From Chara braunii (Eukaryota > Streptophyta > Charophyceae > Charales > Characeae): a stretch of 22,022 bases of DNA. The DNA lies in contig BFEA01000399.1 of the NCBI GenBank assembly GCA_003427395.1, forward strand, positions 1,166,885 to 1,188,906. The letters run 5' to 3'. Positions 8,545 through 18,267 of the stretch are shown here, piece after piece. The notes under the pieces are model-generated. The model worked only from the letters and a program-made list of their open reading frames with translations. It ran no database searches and was not told the origin of the DNA. Position 1 is the stretch's first letter; each line of letters opens with the position of its first letter. The position numbers and the translations under genes are program-made.

Positions 8545-8854
8545 TGGAGTGAGGCCCATTACCAATAAAGCATGCCAGATACAATCTTGTTGTTGGACAA
8601 TAGTAAACATTAGATTTACATTTTTTTCTACAATCTAGTGCACCAATCTAGTGCACCCTTGGAACTTCCTTCCACTCCCAATACCCACTACCAACATGTT
8701 GGATGGAACCAAATGTTGGAATTGTCTTTGTAGAGGGGAAAGGATGGAATTACGTTGTAATAGGGGGATGCAAATTATCATGCAAGTGAAATGTACTCTG
8801 CGATGTGATCCCAATCACAACGGTACCTGGTATCCCTGCTGGCTGCATGTAGTA
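8545..8854. other. Intergenic stretch, nothing recognised
   Basis: It includes a short tandem doublet, CAATCTAGTGCAC twice at about 8631-8656. A Cys-rich plus-strand frame (8651-8944) shows no recognisable zinc-finger spacing and runs into the tandem duplication, so I do not call it a gene. Confidence 0.4.
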
Positions 8855-9044
8855 ATATTTACCACCTTTCAGACCAAATACAGTGATAATGACCAGGCGC
8901 TCTGTTCGGGGCTAGACGGTAGTAGACCAGATACACCCTTATGATGACCATATTCACCACCTTTCAGACCAAATACAGTGATAATGATCAGGCGCTCTGT
9001 TCGGGGCTAGACCGTAGCAGACCAGATACACAGTTATGATGACC
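8855..9044. repeat. 95-bp tandem duplication (2 copies)
   Basis: Units 8855-8949 and 8950-9044 differ at only a few bases and abut exactly. Confidence 0.92.
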
Positions 9045-9082
9045 AGCTTTTCCCAATAGACTAGTCCCATCTTTCTCTGAAT

Positions 9083-9286
9083 AGAACAGCATGTCATTGT
9101 CACTAAATCCAGTTGAATCTAGACTGAAATATTCAGAACAGCATGATGTCGTTGTCACTATATCCAGTGGAATTTAGACTAAAAGTTGCCCCATATTCAA
9201 AACACCGGGTCATTGTCACTGTATCTGGTGGAATCTGGACTAAAAATGGCCCCATGTTGAGAACATCAGGTCATTGCCACTGTATC
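9083..9286. repeat. 52-64 bp minisatellite, 3.5 units
   Basis: Units start at 9083, 9135, 9199 and 9260 with lengths 52, 64, 61 and 27. The consensus begins AGAACATCAGGTCATTGTCA and continues through CTGGTGGAATCTAGACT. A further unit sits at 9805-9853, about 520 bp away, beyond intervening sequence and a SINE-like insertion. The array appears to have been split. Confidence 0.85.
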
Positions 9287-9340
9287 AGCAGCATGGCTAA
9301 TGCAGTTGGTACTGCACTCTTGCCAAGCCAACTTCCCACT

Positions 9341-9353
9341 AAGCAGCCTCGTC
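9341..9353 (+). repeat. Target-site duplication, left copy (13 bp)
   Basis: AAGCAGCCTCGTC here recurs exactly at 9602-9614, immediately after a poly-A tail. Confidence 0.85.
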
Positions 9354-9601
9354 AGCAAGATCATGCTTGGCGACCGAAGTGCCCATGCGACAAGGCTCGC
9401 TCGATAGTGCTTCACCTAGGGCTGGGAGAGGTTTGATGTGGCCTAGCGCTGGTGTCTGCAACCTCTGTCCGGTATCCCGAAAGGGCCAAACAAGTGGCCC
9501 CGTAGATCAGGAAGCAGAGGTTACGCTAAGGAAGCAGAAAGATGAGGTAGGTAGGGGTGGGTCCTGTGAGCACCCAAAAAAAAAAAAAAAAAAAAAAAAA
9601 A
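9354..9601 (+). mobile_element. SINE-like poly-A-tailed retroposon with 13-bp target-site duplication
   Basis: The insert is about 220 bp of body plus an A-tail (9576-9603, part of which overlaps the duplication). It is flanked by exact 13-bp repeats AAGCAGCCTCGTC. This architecture is the hallmark of target-primed reverse transcription. The body shows no coding potential. Weak candidates for RNA polymerase III boxes are TTGGCGACCGAAGTGCC near 9366 (A-box-like) and AGGTTTGATGTGG near 9428 (B-box-like). Neither is good enough to assign a tRNA origin. It has no visible similarity to the core repeat family elsewhere in the window, so it is a separate family. Confidence 0.75.
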
Positions 9602-9614
9602 AAGCAGCCTCGTC
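9602..9614 (+). repeat. Target-site duplication, right copy (13 bp)
   Basis: Exact copy of 9341-9353, directly downstream of the A-tail. Confidence 0.85.
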
Positions 9615-9626
9615 GGTCGTAGTGTC

Positions 9627-9788
9627 ATGTCAGCAGCATGGCTTCTGCAGCCGGTACTGCACTCTTGCCAATTCAACTTAGACATTGCCCGACTTCTTGG
9701 CCCGTATGCCCGTATGCGCTCCGTCATGGAGCAGGCCGAGGCCGAGCAGCAACTCCGCGAGCAGGAAAAGGAAGCCCGACAGAGGTGA
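9627..9788 (+). pseudogene. Short Glu/Gln-rich coiled-coil ORF, likely a retroelement fragment
   Basis: 53 codons from the ATG at 9627 to TGA at 9786. The stretch MRSVMEQAEAEQQLREQEKE followed by ARQR is strongly helical and coiled-coil-like, preceded by FNLDIARLLGPYA. The DNA from 9631 repeats, with an offset of 345 bp, sequence at 9286-9335 (CAGCAGCATGGCT onward). Only one of the two copies keeps this frame. It is probably a piece of a Gag-like or other transposon-encoded protein. The family is not identified. Confidence 0.3.
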
Positions 9789-9860
9789 AAATTGCCTCCT
9801 GTTCAGAACATCAGGTCTTTGTCACTGTATCTGGTGGAATCTAGATTGAAAATCCCCATA

Positions 9861-10388
9861 GACAGAACTACGATGAAGCGGTTTTCGGTTGTCGAACTTT
9901 CCCCCTATCGTATTGCCAGTTACGGCAGATGTCTGCGGTAAATCCCGTCACTGGATTAAAGACCGTTTTGGCTCACCTTGAGTGTACAAGTCCATTCATA
10001 ACTCGTATAGCCCACTCATTCAGCTGTAGACGGGATCTTTTTTTTTTTTTTTACGGCTGCGGGCGAGGAACTCCGAGATTCTTAGTCTATTTCTACCTCC
10101 GTGAACTGGCATCAAGGAGGGGGAGAGCTGCAGAGGGACCTGGCATGGACTCAACTGGAAACGACAGCGGTCAGTGAGTCATAAGAGGCTATACAGAAAT
10201 GGGAAAAGGGAGGAGATGTCATGTGGGAACGTCGTGTCAAAACATGAGCTCGTCTGTAGGGAGACTACTTGAGACAGCGAGACAGTGGGAAAACAATGTA
10301 TCATCTTGAACACAAGAGATTATTTGAATCTCTTTGTAACTGGTTCCTTCACATCACATCTATGTTTTTTTTTTTTGAATCCATGGCA
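9861..10388. other. Spacer with two T-tracts, no gene recognised
   Basis: Poly-T runs lie at 10038-10052 (15 nt) and 10365-10376 (12 nt). Either could be the tail of a minus-strand retroposon. No element body or target-site duplication could be matched to them. Confidence 0.4.
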
Positions 10389-10478
10389 GAATATTTATGT
10401 GGTGCTAGGTTGGGCTTCGAGTATTTATGTTGGTGCTAGATGGGCCTGGAATATTTATGTGGTACTTCACTAGGCTTG
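10389..10478. repeat. 30-bp tandem repeat (3 units)
   Basis: Units 10389-10418, 10419-10448 and 10449-10478 each start GA(A/G)TATTTATGT. The third is more diverged, and a partial fourth may follow. Confidence 0.85.
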
Positions 10479-10818
10479 TAATGTTGGTGTGAGGGTCAGC
10501 CTTTCCATGGCACAGCCAGCTTGGAAGTGACTGGTCCTATGGTAACTCCCAGCCAAATTTCCGACTCCCTTCATCCCCACTTTGTGAACCTCAGACCCCC
10601 CCGGTCCTGTGCACCCGGTTGAGGATTGGATTGCCCTCCGAAGGTGGGAGACCAACTCGGCATATGGTCGGATACCCAGTCCTTCGGACGTGACCCCTGC
10701 CCGGAATCATTACGCTGGCAAGCAAAAGCCCTTGGGGCCCAGTGAACAGTGGACCCTAAACATGTCTTGGACCTACCAGCCTAGTACCAGGTCACAAATC
10801 GGGGCAGAAATGAACATT
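10479..10818. other. Spacer, nothing recognised
   Basis: A plus-strand frame crosses the region but owes its length to the downstream TTG repeat. No RNA gene or protein motif is seen. Confidence 0.4.
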
Positions 10819-10892
10819 ATCTTCTCAACAAAACGTTTGTTAAACTGTCGAGGTTTGTTTGTTTGTTGTTGTTGTTGTTGTTGGTTGTTTGT

Positions 10893-10933
<41 letters not shown>

Positions 10934-11079
10934 CTTGTTGTTGTTCTTGTTGTTGTTGTGATTGTCGTTGTTGTTGTTTTAGTGATTGTCGTCGTTGTGT
11001 TTTTGTGATTTTCGTCATCGTTCTTGTTGTTTTTAAACTTTTTATCTTCTCAACAAAACGTTTATTAAACTGTTGAGGC

Positions 11080-11122
<43 letters not shown>

Positions 11123-11160
11123 GATTTTCATCATTGTTGTTGTTCTTGTTGTTCTCAATT
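10819..11160. repeat. (TTG)n microsatellite carrying a duplicated 40-bp palindromic unit
   Basis: Long TTG/TTTG/TTC tracts run at 10852-11035 and 11080-11160. Each tract is preceded by a 40-bp unit (10819-10858 and 11044-11083, offset 225, about 37 of 40 identical). The unit is palindromic: CTCAACA and TGTTGAG enclose GTTTATTAAAC. The block was probably duplicated together with its TTG tract. Poly-Cys and poly-Gln frames here are artefacts of the repeat. Confidence 0.9.
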
Positions 11161-11206
11161 TTTTTGCCCTAACACACCGTCGGGTTGGGTAAACATTGAC
11201 AAGGAG

Positions 11207-11217
11207 AAATCACCAAA
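11207..11217 (+). repeat. Candidate target-site duplication, left side of LINE
   Basis: AAATCACCAAA matches 18265-18275 at the end of the LINE poly-A tail. Three of the 11 bases are A residues that could belong to the tail, so the informative match is 8 bp. That is suggestive but could be chance. Confidence 0.4.
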
Positions 11218-11224
11218 CAGACTG

Positions 11225-13697
11225 GTGAGAATATATGAGAACGCCTGGGCCGCAGCGAAAACAACACAGTCAACTCCAATTAGGGGTACCTTCTGTAACG
11301 AGGGTCGCAACCTGGCCACTTATGTGGCGTCTGCGAAAGAGATAGCAGATTGGATGTTAAAAAAAGGAGGGGAGTCGATAGAATTGGATGGACTAACTTA
11401 TTCACTCTCTTTCAAGCCATGGATGAACATCCAGCAGCTCCATGAATGGAATAACGCTATGCATCAAAGATTCTTTTGGATCAGATGCATGGAGGTCCCA
11501 GCGGTTGTGCTGGGTCTCCTGAAAGGAGCGGTAGAAGACGCCTTTGGGACGGTTGTAAAAGACTACCCGGCGTACAAAGATCCACTGGATCCTGATTTGC
11601 GCAAAGTTCGTTTTGACTTGGTCCCGTCAGCGAATTTAAATTATAAGAAATATCTGGTTATCAACATACGTAGCTACGGGTTCATCAAAATCGAGGTCAT
11701 CTGTGCGGACACTGCTTGGTGTCTGGTCTGTCGACGTCATTTTCACAAGGATTGTGACGACAACTGTCCAGCGAAATTGAAAAGAAGAAGAGGGAACAAA
11801 GAGGCAGGAAATGGGAAGAAGAAGGGGGATAGCGAAGAGAAAAAAAGCGATGAGGTAAGTGAAAGTGAGAAGGAGGATGAAGAAGAGGTCAAGAGGAACG
11901 ATCAGTTGAAGGAAAAATGGGTCAAAGCCTCTAGCAGGAAGGAGTCGAAGGTCCCTCAAGATGAGTCAACAAAGGGTCTCCCGAAAGGAGCAAGAAGGAA
12001 TAACGAACGGATAAAAAAACCCTAATACAAGGAGGTGGTAAAAGGTCTCAAGAGAGGAGAACCTCTCCAAGAAAGAGAGGTAGTACGTCCGTTAAAGGAT
12101 TTGATAGAAAAAGATTTGAGAGACGGCGTTGTGGAGAGAGACGAGGCGGTGGAGAAAGTTCCGGGAGGGAAAGCCCCGGAGGAGGAGGTTAAGACAATAG
12201 GAGAGAATGAAAAGGAGGATGGGGAGCGTCTGATGGAGATAGAAGATAAGGCGCCTGAAGAAAAGACGGTCGGGGATGGGGATCCGGCAGGGAGTGATGA
12301 AGGAGAGAAAGAGAAGAAGGAAGAAGGTTTGGAGTCTGAAGGAAAGAAGGTGGCCAAGGAGAAGGAGAAAGACGAGCCCCCCATACTGGAAGATGTCATA
12401 ATGGTGGATGAAGACTCGGATCGAATTGGTCAGAAAAACGTAGACGAAGTCAATCCCTCCATTCGAAAGGATGGAGAGAAGGAAGGAGCCCAGACAAGGA
12501 GTAGTTCTCCCTTGGGAGAGAAAGAAGCAGGGAAAAATTTGAAAAGGAAGAGTGATGCTCTCTCTTTCCTTTTCTCCCCAGCTGCTAACAGTGACTGTCC
12601 GGCGCCCACAAGTTTGGAGAAGCAGAAATCTAGCGATGGAAACAGCAGTCCTAAGGACTCCGGACCGGTTGTCCAATTGGAGGAGGGTATTTTTGATAAG
12701 AGGCATAATTCTAACCGGAATAAAAGGAAAGATAATCCGTCGGAAGAAGAGGGGCCTTCAGTGGACATAATTTCAGACGCAGAGGAGAGTGGTGGTGAAG
12801 AATAATTAGATTTCTCGGTCCCTGAGCTCTTTAGGGAAGGGGAATTACAATTCGAAGGGTCTGGGGAAGGAAGAACTAGATTTCTCGACCCTTTGAAGGC
12901 TACATGTAAGAAGGCGAGAACTAACAACAACATCTCAGTCCCGACCATGAAGGATCAGGACAAGGGAACACCGGATTCTGAACAGCCGTTAGATAACATT
13001 CCTAACAAAAAACGGCCGCAGCCGGGTCGTTCGGTTGTCCCAGGCCGCCCCCATGGTTACATTGGGCAGAGAAGACAGTCAGGCTGGCCAAGTACTGGAA
13101 TACTTGGTGCCCCTAGTCCTCTCTGACTCTAACCACGACTTGCGTATATTTACTCATAGGTCGGAAGAGGCCTGCTTGAGTCTTCCCATGATGGCAGTTC
13201 CTTCAGCTCCGTCGGACGAGGAAGCTAGGGATCTGACTAACAAACGAGTCTTCAATGAAACGGTCACATGTGTGATCATCCCCTCCCCAAAGAGGGGAAG
13301 ACACGTGGTCTCACTGCCTGACAACAGTAAGGCATTACTACATATTGTGTTTATGGGTATTGCGTCAGCCACGGTGGAGTTTGGTAAGTGGGGTATGGAG
13401 AAGGGGTACTGGTACCCCTTTCAGGATTTCACTACTCCTAACCTGATCCCACTGGCCAACATTAGCCTGATGCCAGATCTGTCTACGAGTATCATCCATG
13501 ATTGGATGGACAAAAAGGACATCATTTCGACTGTTTCAGGAATGAAGTTTCTAACTATTATAAAGGCAACAGGCTTCCCGAGTGAGATTAGGGATTTACT
13601 CATGGACTCTGAAACCAGCCTTACCCCGAAGACATCCGAGGAGGACCGCATCCAAAGCGAAAGCGGGTCTGACCATATTAATGGTCCTTCCCAATAG
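11225..13697 (+). pseudogene. LINE ORF1 protein (DUF4283-like domain, zinc knuckle, charged linker, unknown C-terminal domain)
   Basis: The reading frame is already open at the left boundary and the first codon available is not an ATG, so the N-terminus is missing. Residues 40-165 resemble the DUF4283 nucleic-acid-binding region of plant LINE ORF1 proteins (LSFKPWMNIQQL, FFWIRCMEVPAVVLGLL, KVRFDLVPSANL). A zinc-knuckle-like WCLVCRRHFHKDCDDNC follows at about 11716-11766. A Lys/Glu-rich low-complexity linker runs to about 12800, with TAA stops at 12023 and 12803. After a frameshift near 13000-13060, a well-kept domain of about 200 residues ends at TAG 13695 (DLRIFTHRSEEACLSLPMMA; HIVFMGIASATVEFGKWGME; GYWYPFQDFTTPNLIPLANI). 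I do not recognise this domain. It could be an extra ORF1 module or the remains of a separate ORF. ORF1 proteins bind the LINE RNA. The last 17 bases overlap the start of ORF2. Confidence 0.78.
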
Positions 13698-16600
13698 AAT
13701 CCGGATAGCCAGTTGGAATGTCAAAGGTTTGGGAGATACAAATAATAGATTCAAAAGACAAAGATCGTGTTCTTGGATTCACAGTGAATCGATTCATATA
13801 ATGTGCCTCCAGGAAACAAAATTGGATGACAGCAAAACCCATAGGGCAGTAAATTGGTGGAGAGGCCCTCAATTTTGGGCCCCAGCAGACGGAACAAAGG
13901 GCGGTACTGCTATTCTGATCCATCATGATTTGGACTGTCAAATTCTGGATTCCTATATTGACCCGGGTGGGAGACTAGTTTAGGTCACACTGGCATTGGA
14001 AGAGGAAGATTGGGGAATAGTATCAGTATATGCTCCCACAGATTGCATCGATAGGACTGATTTTTTTGCCTCGCTTCCTTCCTTTATGCCAAACACAGAA
14101 AATTTGACGATTTTAGGGGATTGGAATACTACACTAAACCCGGGCCTAGATTCTCCGGCTAATGGGCCACTCAGGGCAGATTCTACTCTCCTATGGTCCT
14201 TTTTGAATACTCACTTACTTACTGACACATTTCGTTCCCATAACCCTGAGGACCCGGGCTATACTTGGTATGGCCCTAAACCGTCCCCGAGTGCCCCAGT
14301 CCCTAGGCGTAGATTAGATTTTATATTGGCTAGAGGCACTTTATGGGAAAGATGCTCAACCTCAGAGATGAAGATCTCAGATCTATCAGATCATTATCCC
14401 ATCTTTATGGAGGTTATCTCAAAGGAGATTATTTCCAGGGAAAGACCGCCGTTTAGATTCAATATTAACAACTTGAAGGACAAGGGAATCCCCCGTTGGA
14501 TTTCTTCTCAGATGGAGGCTTGACTTCAAGCTAAGCACCTATTTGAAGAGCAGGACATCTGGGCGGACGTGGGAGCACAGATTATAAGGGTAGCAATGTT
14601 AGAGTTTTATAGGATGAAAGATGCCAACAGAAATTGGAAGGAACTGAAACTGCTATGGCTAGTTGAGGAAGTTGAAGCCCACATGGGTTCAGATCCCTTT
14701 TCGGATTTTTATTGGACAGAGAAGAGAAAACAGGCCTTGGCTCAGCTGGAAGAGATGGAGGTGCGGAAACAAGCGGAACGGTTGGAGTGGCTAAAACTGT
14801 GAGGAATATTAGGGTGCGACAGAATGACGAAAATTATGTTCCGGTCCCTGATCCTCAGACAGACAAAACCACTCATCAGAGAATTAAGTCATCTTTTCGA
14901 GCCAAATGCCCCAGTGGCCACGGAAACGTCAGATTTGTGTCATTATGCTTTGGAGTACTTCAGAGACATAGTTTCTACAAGAAGGCTTTTCGACGACTTC
15001 GATTCGGATCTCTCTGAAGTTTCCAACTTTTGGGACAGATCCAAATGTCAGATTAAGGACTCGACGAGAATCCTGCTAGACGCTCCCTTGACTACGGGGG
15101 AACTCCACAGGGCCGTCAGGAGTATGGCAGGAGGTAAATGCCCAGGTATTGACGGCCTTCCAGTTGAACTTTTTAGGGCTTCATGGGATGCGTTTGCCCC
15201 TTTTCTCTGTGAAATTTACAATAAAGTCTTATCTACAGGGACTCTTCCTAAAGGATTTGTAAAAGGGGTTATTTCTCTCTTGTATAAGAAAGGAGATAAG
15301 AAAGAAGTGAGAAATTACAGACCCATTTCAGTCCTCAACGTTTCTTATAAAATCTTGGCTAAAGCCTTGGCCCTGCGCTTGGCTGAATTTCTTCCGGAAC
15401 TAGTGGGTTGGGAACAGGGGGCCTTCGTAAAGGGCAGATCGATATTCGAGAATATATTAGCTATGGTCCAGGCCTTAGAAATAATTGGTCAAGAGAAAAG
15501 GGATGTGGCAGTGCTCCTCCTGGACATGGAGAAAGCGTATGATAAGGTGGGTTGGGCGTTTGTCCACACCACACTTATCAAAATGGGGTTTGGGGAAGGG
15601 TTCTGTACATGGATCAAGGTCATGTATTCTCAGGCCAAGTCGTCAGTTTTGGTGAATGACAAACTCTCAAATGAAATTCATCTGACACGCTCTTTACGTC
15701 AGGGTTGCCCCCTGGCTCCTCTCCTATTTGTTCTGCAGCTAGAGTCTCTCCTAGATAATATTAGATATAATCCTAAAATAATGGGTCTGCGTCTGTCCCC
15801 AACCTTGGAATGGAAGGGAGGGGCAATAGCAGATGATCTCACGATCGCTTGCGATAATAGCAAGTCGGTGTTAGAGGAACTTAGAGCATTAATGGATAGT
15901 TATTGTGTGTTGTCCGAGGCGTCAATCAATTGGCATAAGTCAGTTTATTTCTTGCCAGATCAGTATGTCCTTCAAGCGGATTGGGGACTGCGGCTTATCC
16001 CAACAGAGAACTCTGAAAGGTTTCTGGGTATTCAGGTTTCGTTGGGAGACTGTGCAGGGGCACAAGATTTAATCCTCGCCGGGAAAGTCGCAGGGAGGAT
16101 AAACAAATGGCATAAGGGTCATATACCTTCACTTTTTGGAAGGGCGCTGGTAATTTCTGCAGCAGCCTTTTCAATATTATGGTACCCTCTTACGCTGACA
16201 CGACTGGGGGATGAGGCCTACTCCCTAATTAAGAACTACGCTGCTAAATATTTGTGGAAACCGATGGCGGAAGAGGAAAACGGGTATATGACCAAGGTCG
16301 CCTGGGAAGCCATCTGTCTTCCGAGAGCTGAAGGAGGGCTCGGGATCCTGGACCCAAGACACCAGAACCTAGCTCTGCTGTCTAAATGGCCAGTGAAAGC
16401 CATGTTCGATAATCCATCTAAATTATGGATTCGCTTAGCGGAATATATTCTTGCAGCGGAGTGGGATTTGTCCCAGCCAGAACTGGTCTGGCATGTATGC
16501 TGCTACCTTCCTTCACAGGCAGGAGACCAAAATCCAAGATATGGAGGGATATCTTGCATGGGTGGAATAAAATCCTTACGAAAGAATTTTTCCCACCTAT

Positions 16601-17936
16601 CTCAAAGGAAGAAATTCTTAATCAGTCGTTATTTGATAATCCCTTCATAATCGATTCCAAAGGAGATCCCTTCTCATCAGGACGAACGGCTGGGTGTTTC
16701 GGCCACGCATGGATAGGGAAAGGAGTTCTACAGATAAAGCATATTTGGGACGGAAGAACAGAGGATTGGATTTCCGAAGAAAACTTAAGGAAGAAACTTC
16801 CCCGGCTCAGGAATCTGGGCAGTAACAAGGAAGCCCCCGTGACAGCTCTCCCCAGGGCTTGGGCCCATCAGCTCAAATCGGAAGTGGCTCAGGCACCAGG
16901 CTGCTGGGTCTTCTCTGAGGATTCAGAAGATAAGCTTTGGAAGATACTTGGTCCTGACCCGGGCACAGGTCATGAAGTGGAGGAATGGAGGTCTTTAGGT
17001 CCGAGAGTTCGAGTGTCAGAAAAGCCACTCTCTTTGGTTCGGGTTTCAGAAAGAACGGTTGTTGATATCAATGGAATGCTGGAACCCAGGGTCCTGCTCA
17101 GCAAGGATGGGTCCAGAGCTAGTCTCTTGGGCCCAGCCGCAGACTTCAGAGTAGAACCAATTAGTAAAGGCTGGTCCCTGGTTAATAAGTCTGACAAGAA
17201 AGAGCCTATAGCTCTGATACAGTATCGTCCGAAAATTGGGGTAAAAACTCTGCAGAACATGGTTAAAAAGACGCCTATCAGCCTGGCCTCTCAAAGACTG
17301 GAGAGAATTAAGAATGGCCAGGTTGAACAGCCTGACTGGAGAATTTTTTGGAAAGGTCTACAGTCTATTCCTTCACAGAAGGATGCAAGTTTGCTATGGT
17401 TGCAGTCGCTGCTGATGACGGCATCGGCACTCTGGCTCTCACAAAAGGGAATGGAAATCTCGTTAATCTGCAAAAGGTGTGATTGGGGATGAGAATCTAA
17501 TGCTCATCTGTGGCTATACTGTCCTCTAGCAGATGAGCTTTGGATTTGGTGGATCAAGCATTGGGACCTAGTTACCGGGGGTTCATGGCCTTGGTCCGAT
17601 GATTGGGTTTTGTACGGTATACCAGCTAATGGGGTGAGCAATTTTAAGGGGGGGTGGGGGTACGTTGCACTGGTTTGCAGATGAATTTCACTGAATGAAA
17701 TTTGGAGAGCTCGGAATTCAGTTGTGTTCTCAAATATAAAAGTTTCGGTTCAAGAACAGCAGGCCCGCATTTGTTCAAATTTAAGGCTGCAAATACTGGC
17801 AGATTGGCACAAAAGCTCCAGAAGCAAAAGGAAAGGCTTCTGCTGGTTCTTGAACGCATGGGCTCAAGGGAACCACTTGACTGCGGTTTCACAAGACAGG
17901 AAACTGGTGATCCCACAGTGGCTAAAACCTCCGTGA
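13681..17936 (+). pseudogene. LINE ORF2: APE endonuclease, reverse transcriptase, zf-RVT
   Basis: The ATG at 13681 (MVLPNRIRIASWNVKGLGDT) overlaps the end of ORF1 by 17 bp in the +1 frame. APE endonuclease motifs are all present: WNVKG (Asn 13717), LQETK (Glu 13813), GDWN (Asp 14119), RLDF (Asp 14317) and SDH (14386-14394). Reverse transcriptase follows: GKCPGIDGLPVELF (about 15134), NYRPISVLN (about 15313), motif A LLLDMEKAYD (Asp 15523), RQGCPLAPLLF (15697) and motif C as IADD (15826-15837), where the family usually has an aromatic residue before ADD. A one-base-type frameshift at about 16500-16545 moves the frame; it continues as SKIWRDILHGWNKI. The zf-RVT finger reads CKRCDWG, stop, ESNAHLWLYCPLADELW at about 17475-17540, and the C-terminus contains NEIWRARNSVVF and ends LKPP. 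At about 1,400 codons the length is normal for plant L1 ORF2. In-frame stops at 13981 (TAG), 14521, 14800, 17490 and 17682 (all TGA) make it non-functional as written. The usual role is nicking target DNA and priming cDNA synthesis there. Confidence 0.92.
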
Positions 17937-18243
17937 TTTCTAAAAGGTTCTTCAGCAGCGAGTATTTGATTCAAGGCTAACGTGATTTGAATAGCAAGTG
18001 GACTGCCTAGGCAGTTCCTGTCTTACTGAGCTCCAATGTTTAAGAATTTTTGGAATGGCCTTAGGAGGCAAGGGACGCTGGACCCGGTTTCCAGCAAGGT
18101 TAAATGTTTGGTTCACAAGTAGAAATCTGAGCCGGCAGGGTTCGTAAGCTAAACTGGCTGAGGCTGCCAGGATAACTCTGGGTTGAATTGTGAGGTCCCC
18201 GGCCTCCTTCCTTTGCCTTGATAATATATGTTGCATTCTTTCC
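17937..18243 (+). other. LINE 3' UTR containing the shared core motif
   Basis: The sequence runs from the ORF2 stop to the poly-A tail. At 18072-18096, GGGACGCTGGACCCGGTTTC continues to CAGCA, matching the core of copies 1, 2 and 5. A perfect 14-bp palindrome ACTGCCTAGGCAGT lies at 18002-18015. The terminal hairpin found near the tail of copies 2-4 is not evident here. Confidence 0.75.
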
Positions 18244-18267
18244 AAAAAAAAAAAAAAAAAAAAAAAA
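18244..18267 (+). repeat. Poly-A tail of the LINE (24 nt)
   Basis: An uninterrupted A-run at the end of the 3' UTR, followed by TCACCAAA, which repeats 11210-11217. Confidence 0.92.

Larger units (their letters stand above)
11218..18267 (+). mobile_element. Plant L1-type LINE, nearly complete but mutated
   Basis: The element contains ORF1 (11225-13697), ORF2 (13681-17936), a 3' UTR of about 300 bp and a 24-nt poly-A tail (18244-18267). A candidate target-site duplication lies at 11207-11217 and 18265-18275. There is little or no 5' UTR and no ATG at the start of the ORF1 frame, so the copy is probably 5'-truncated within ORF1. Stops interrupt ORF1 at 12023 and 12803 and ORF2 at 13981, 14521, 14800, 17490 and 17682. 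Frameshifts lie near 13000-13060 and 16500-16545. Four of the five ORF2 stops are TGA, consistent with CGA-to-TGA decay by cytosine methylation. Despite the stops, all catalytic motifs are readable, so the insertion is not very old. Confidence 0.88.

Noticed and set aside
8651-8944. Cys-rich small protein or zinc finger
   Set aside because: Cysteine spacing fits no known finger and the frame runs into the 95-bp tandem duplication.
9354-9575. tRNA-derived SINE with defined A and B boxes
   Set aside because: The candidate boxes deviate too far from consensus and no cloverleaf could be formed; kept only as SINE-like on the basis of tail and target duplication.
10609-11076. Poly-Cys ORF and minus-strand poly-Gln ORF
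   Set aside because: Both are translations of the (TTG)n repeat, and the flanking sequence has no coding signal.
16500-16545. Programmed ribosomal frameshift within ORF2
   Set aside because: There is no slippery heptamer or downstream structure that I can see, LINE ORF2 proteins are not known to shift at this place, and the copy carries many other lesions.
13981-17684. TGA/TAG stops read as an alternative genetic code or readthrough
   Set aside because: ORF1 also has TAA stops and both ORFs have frameshifts; ordinary decay of a dead LINE copy is the simpler explanation.
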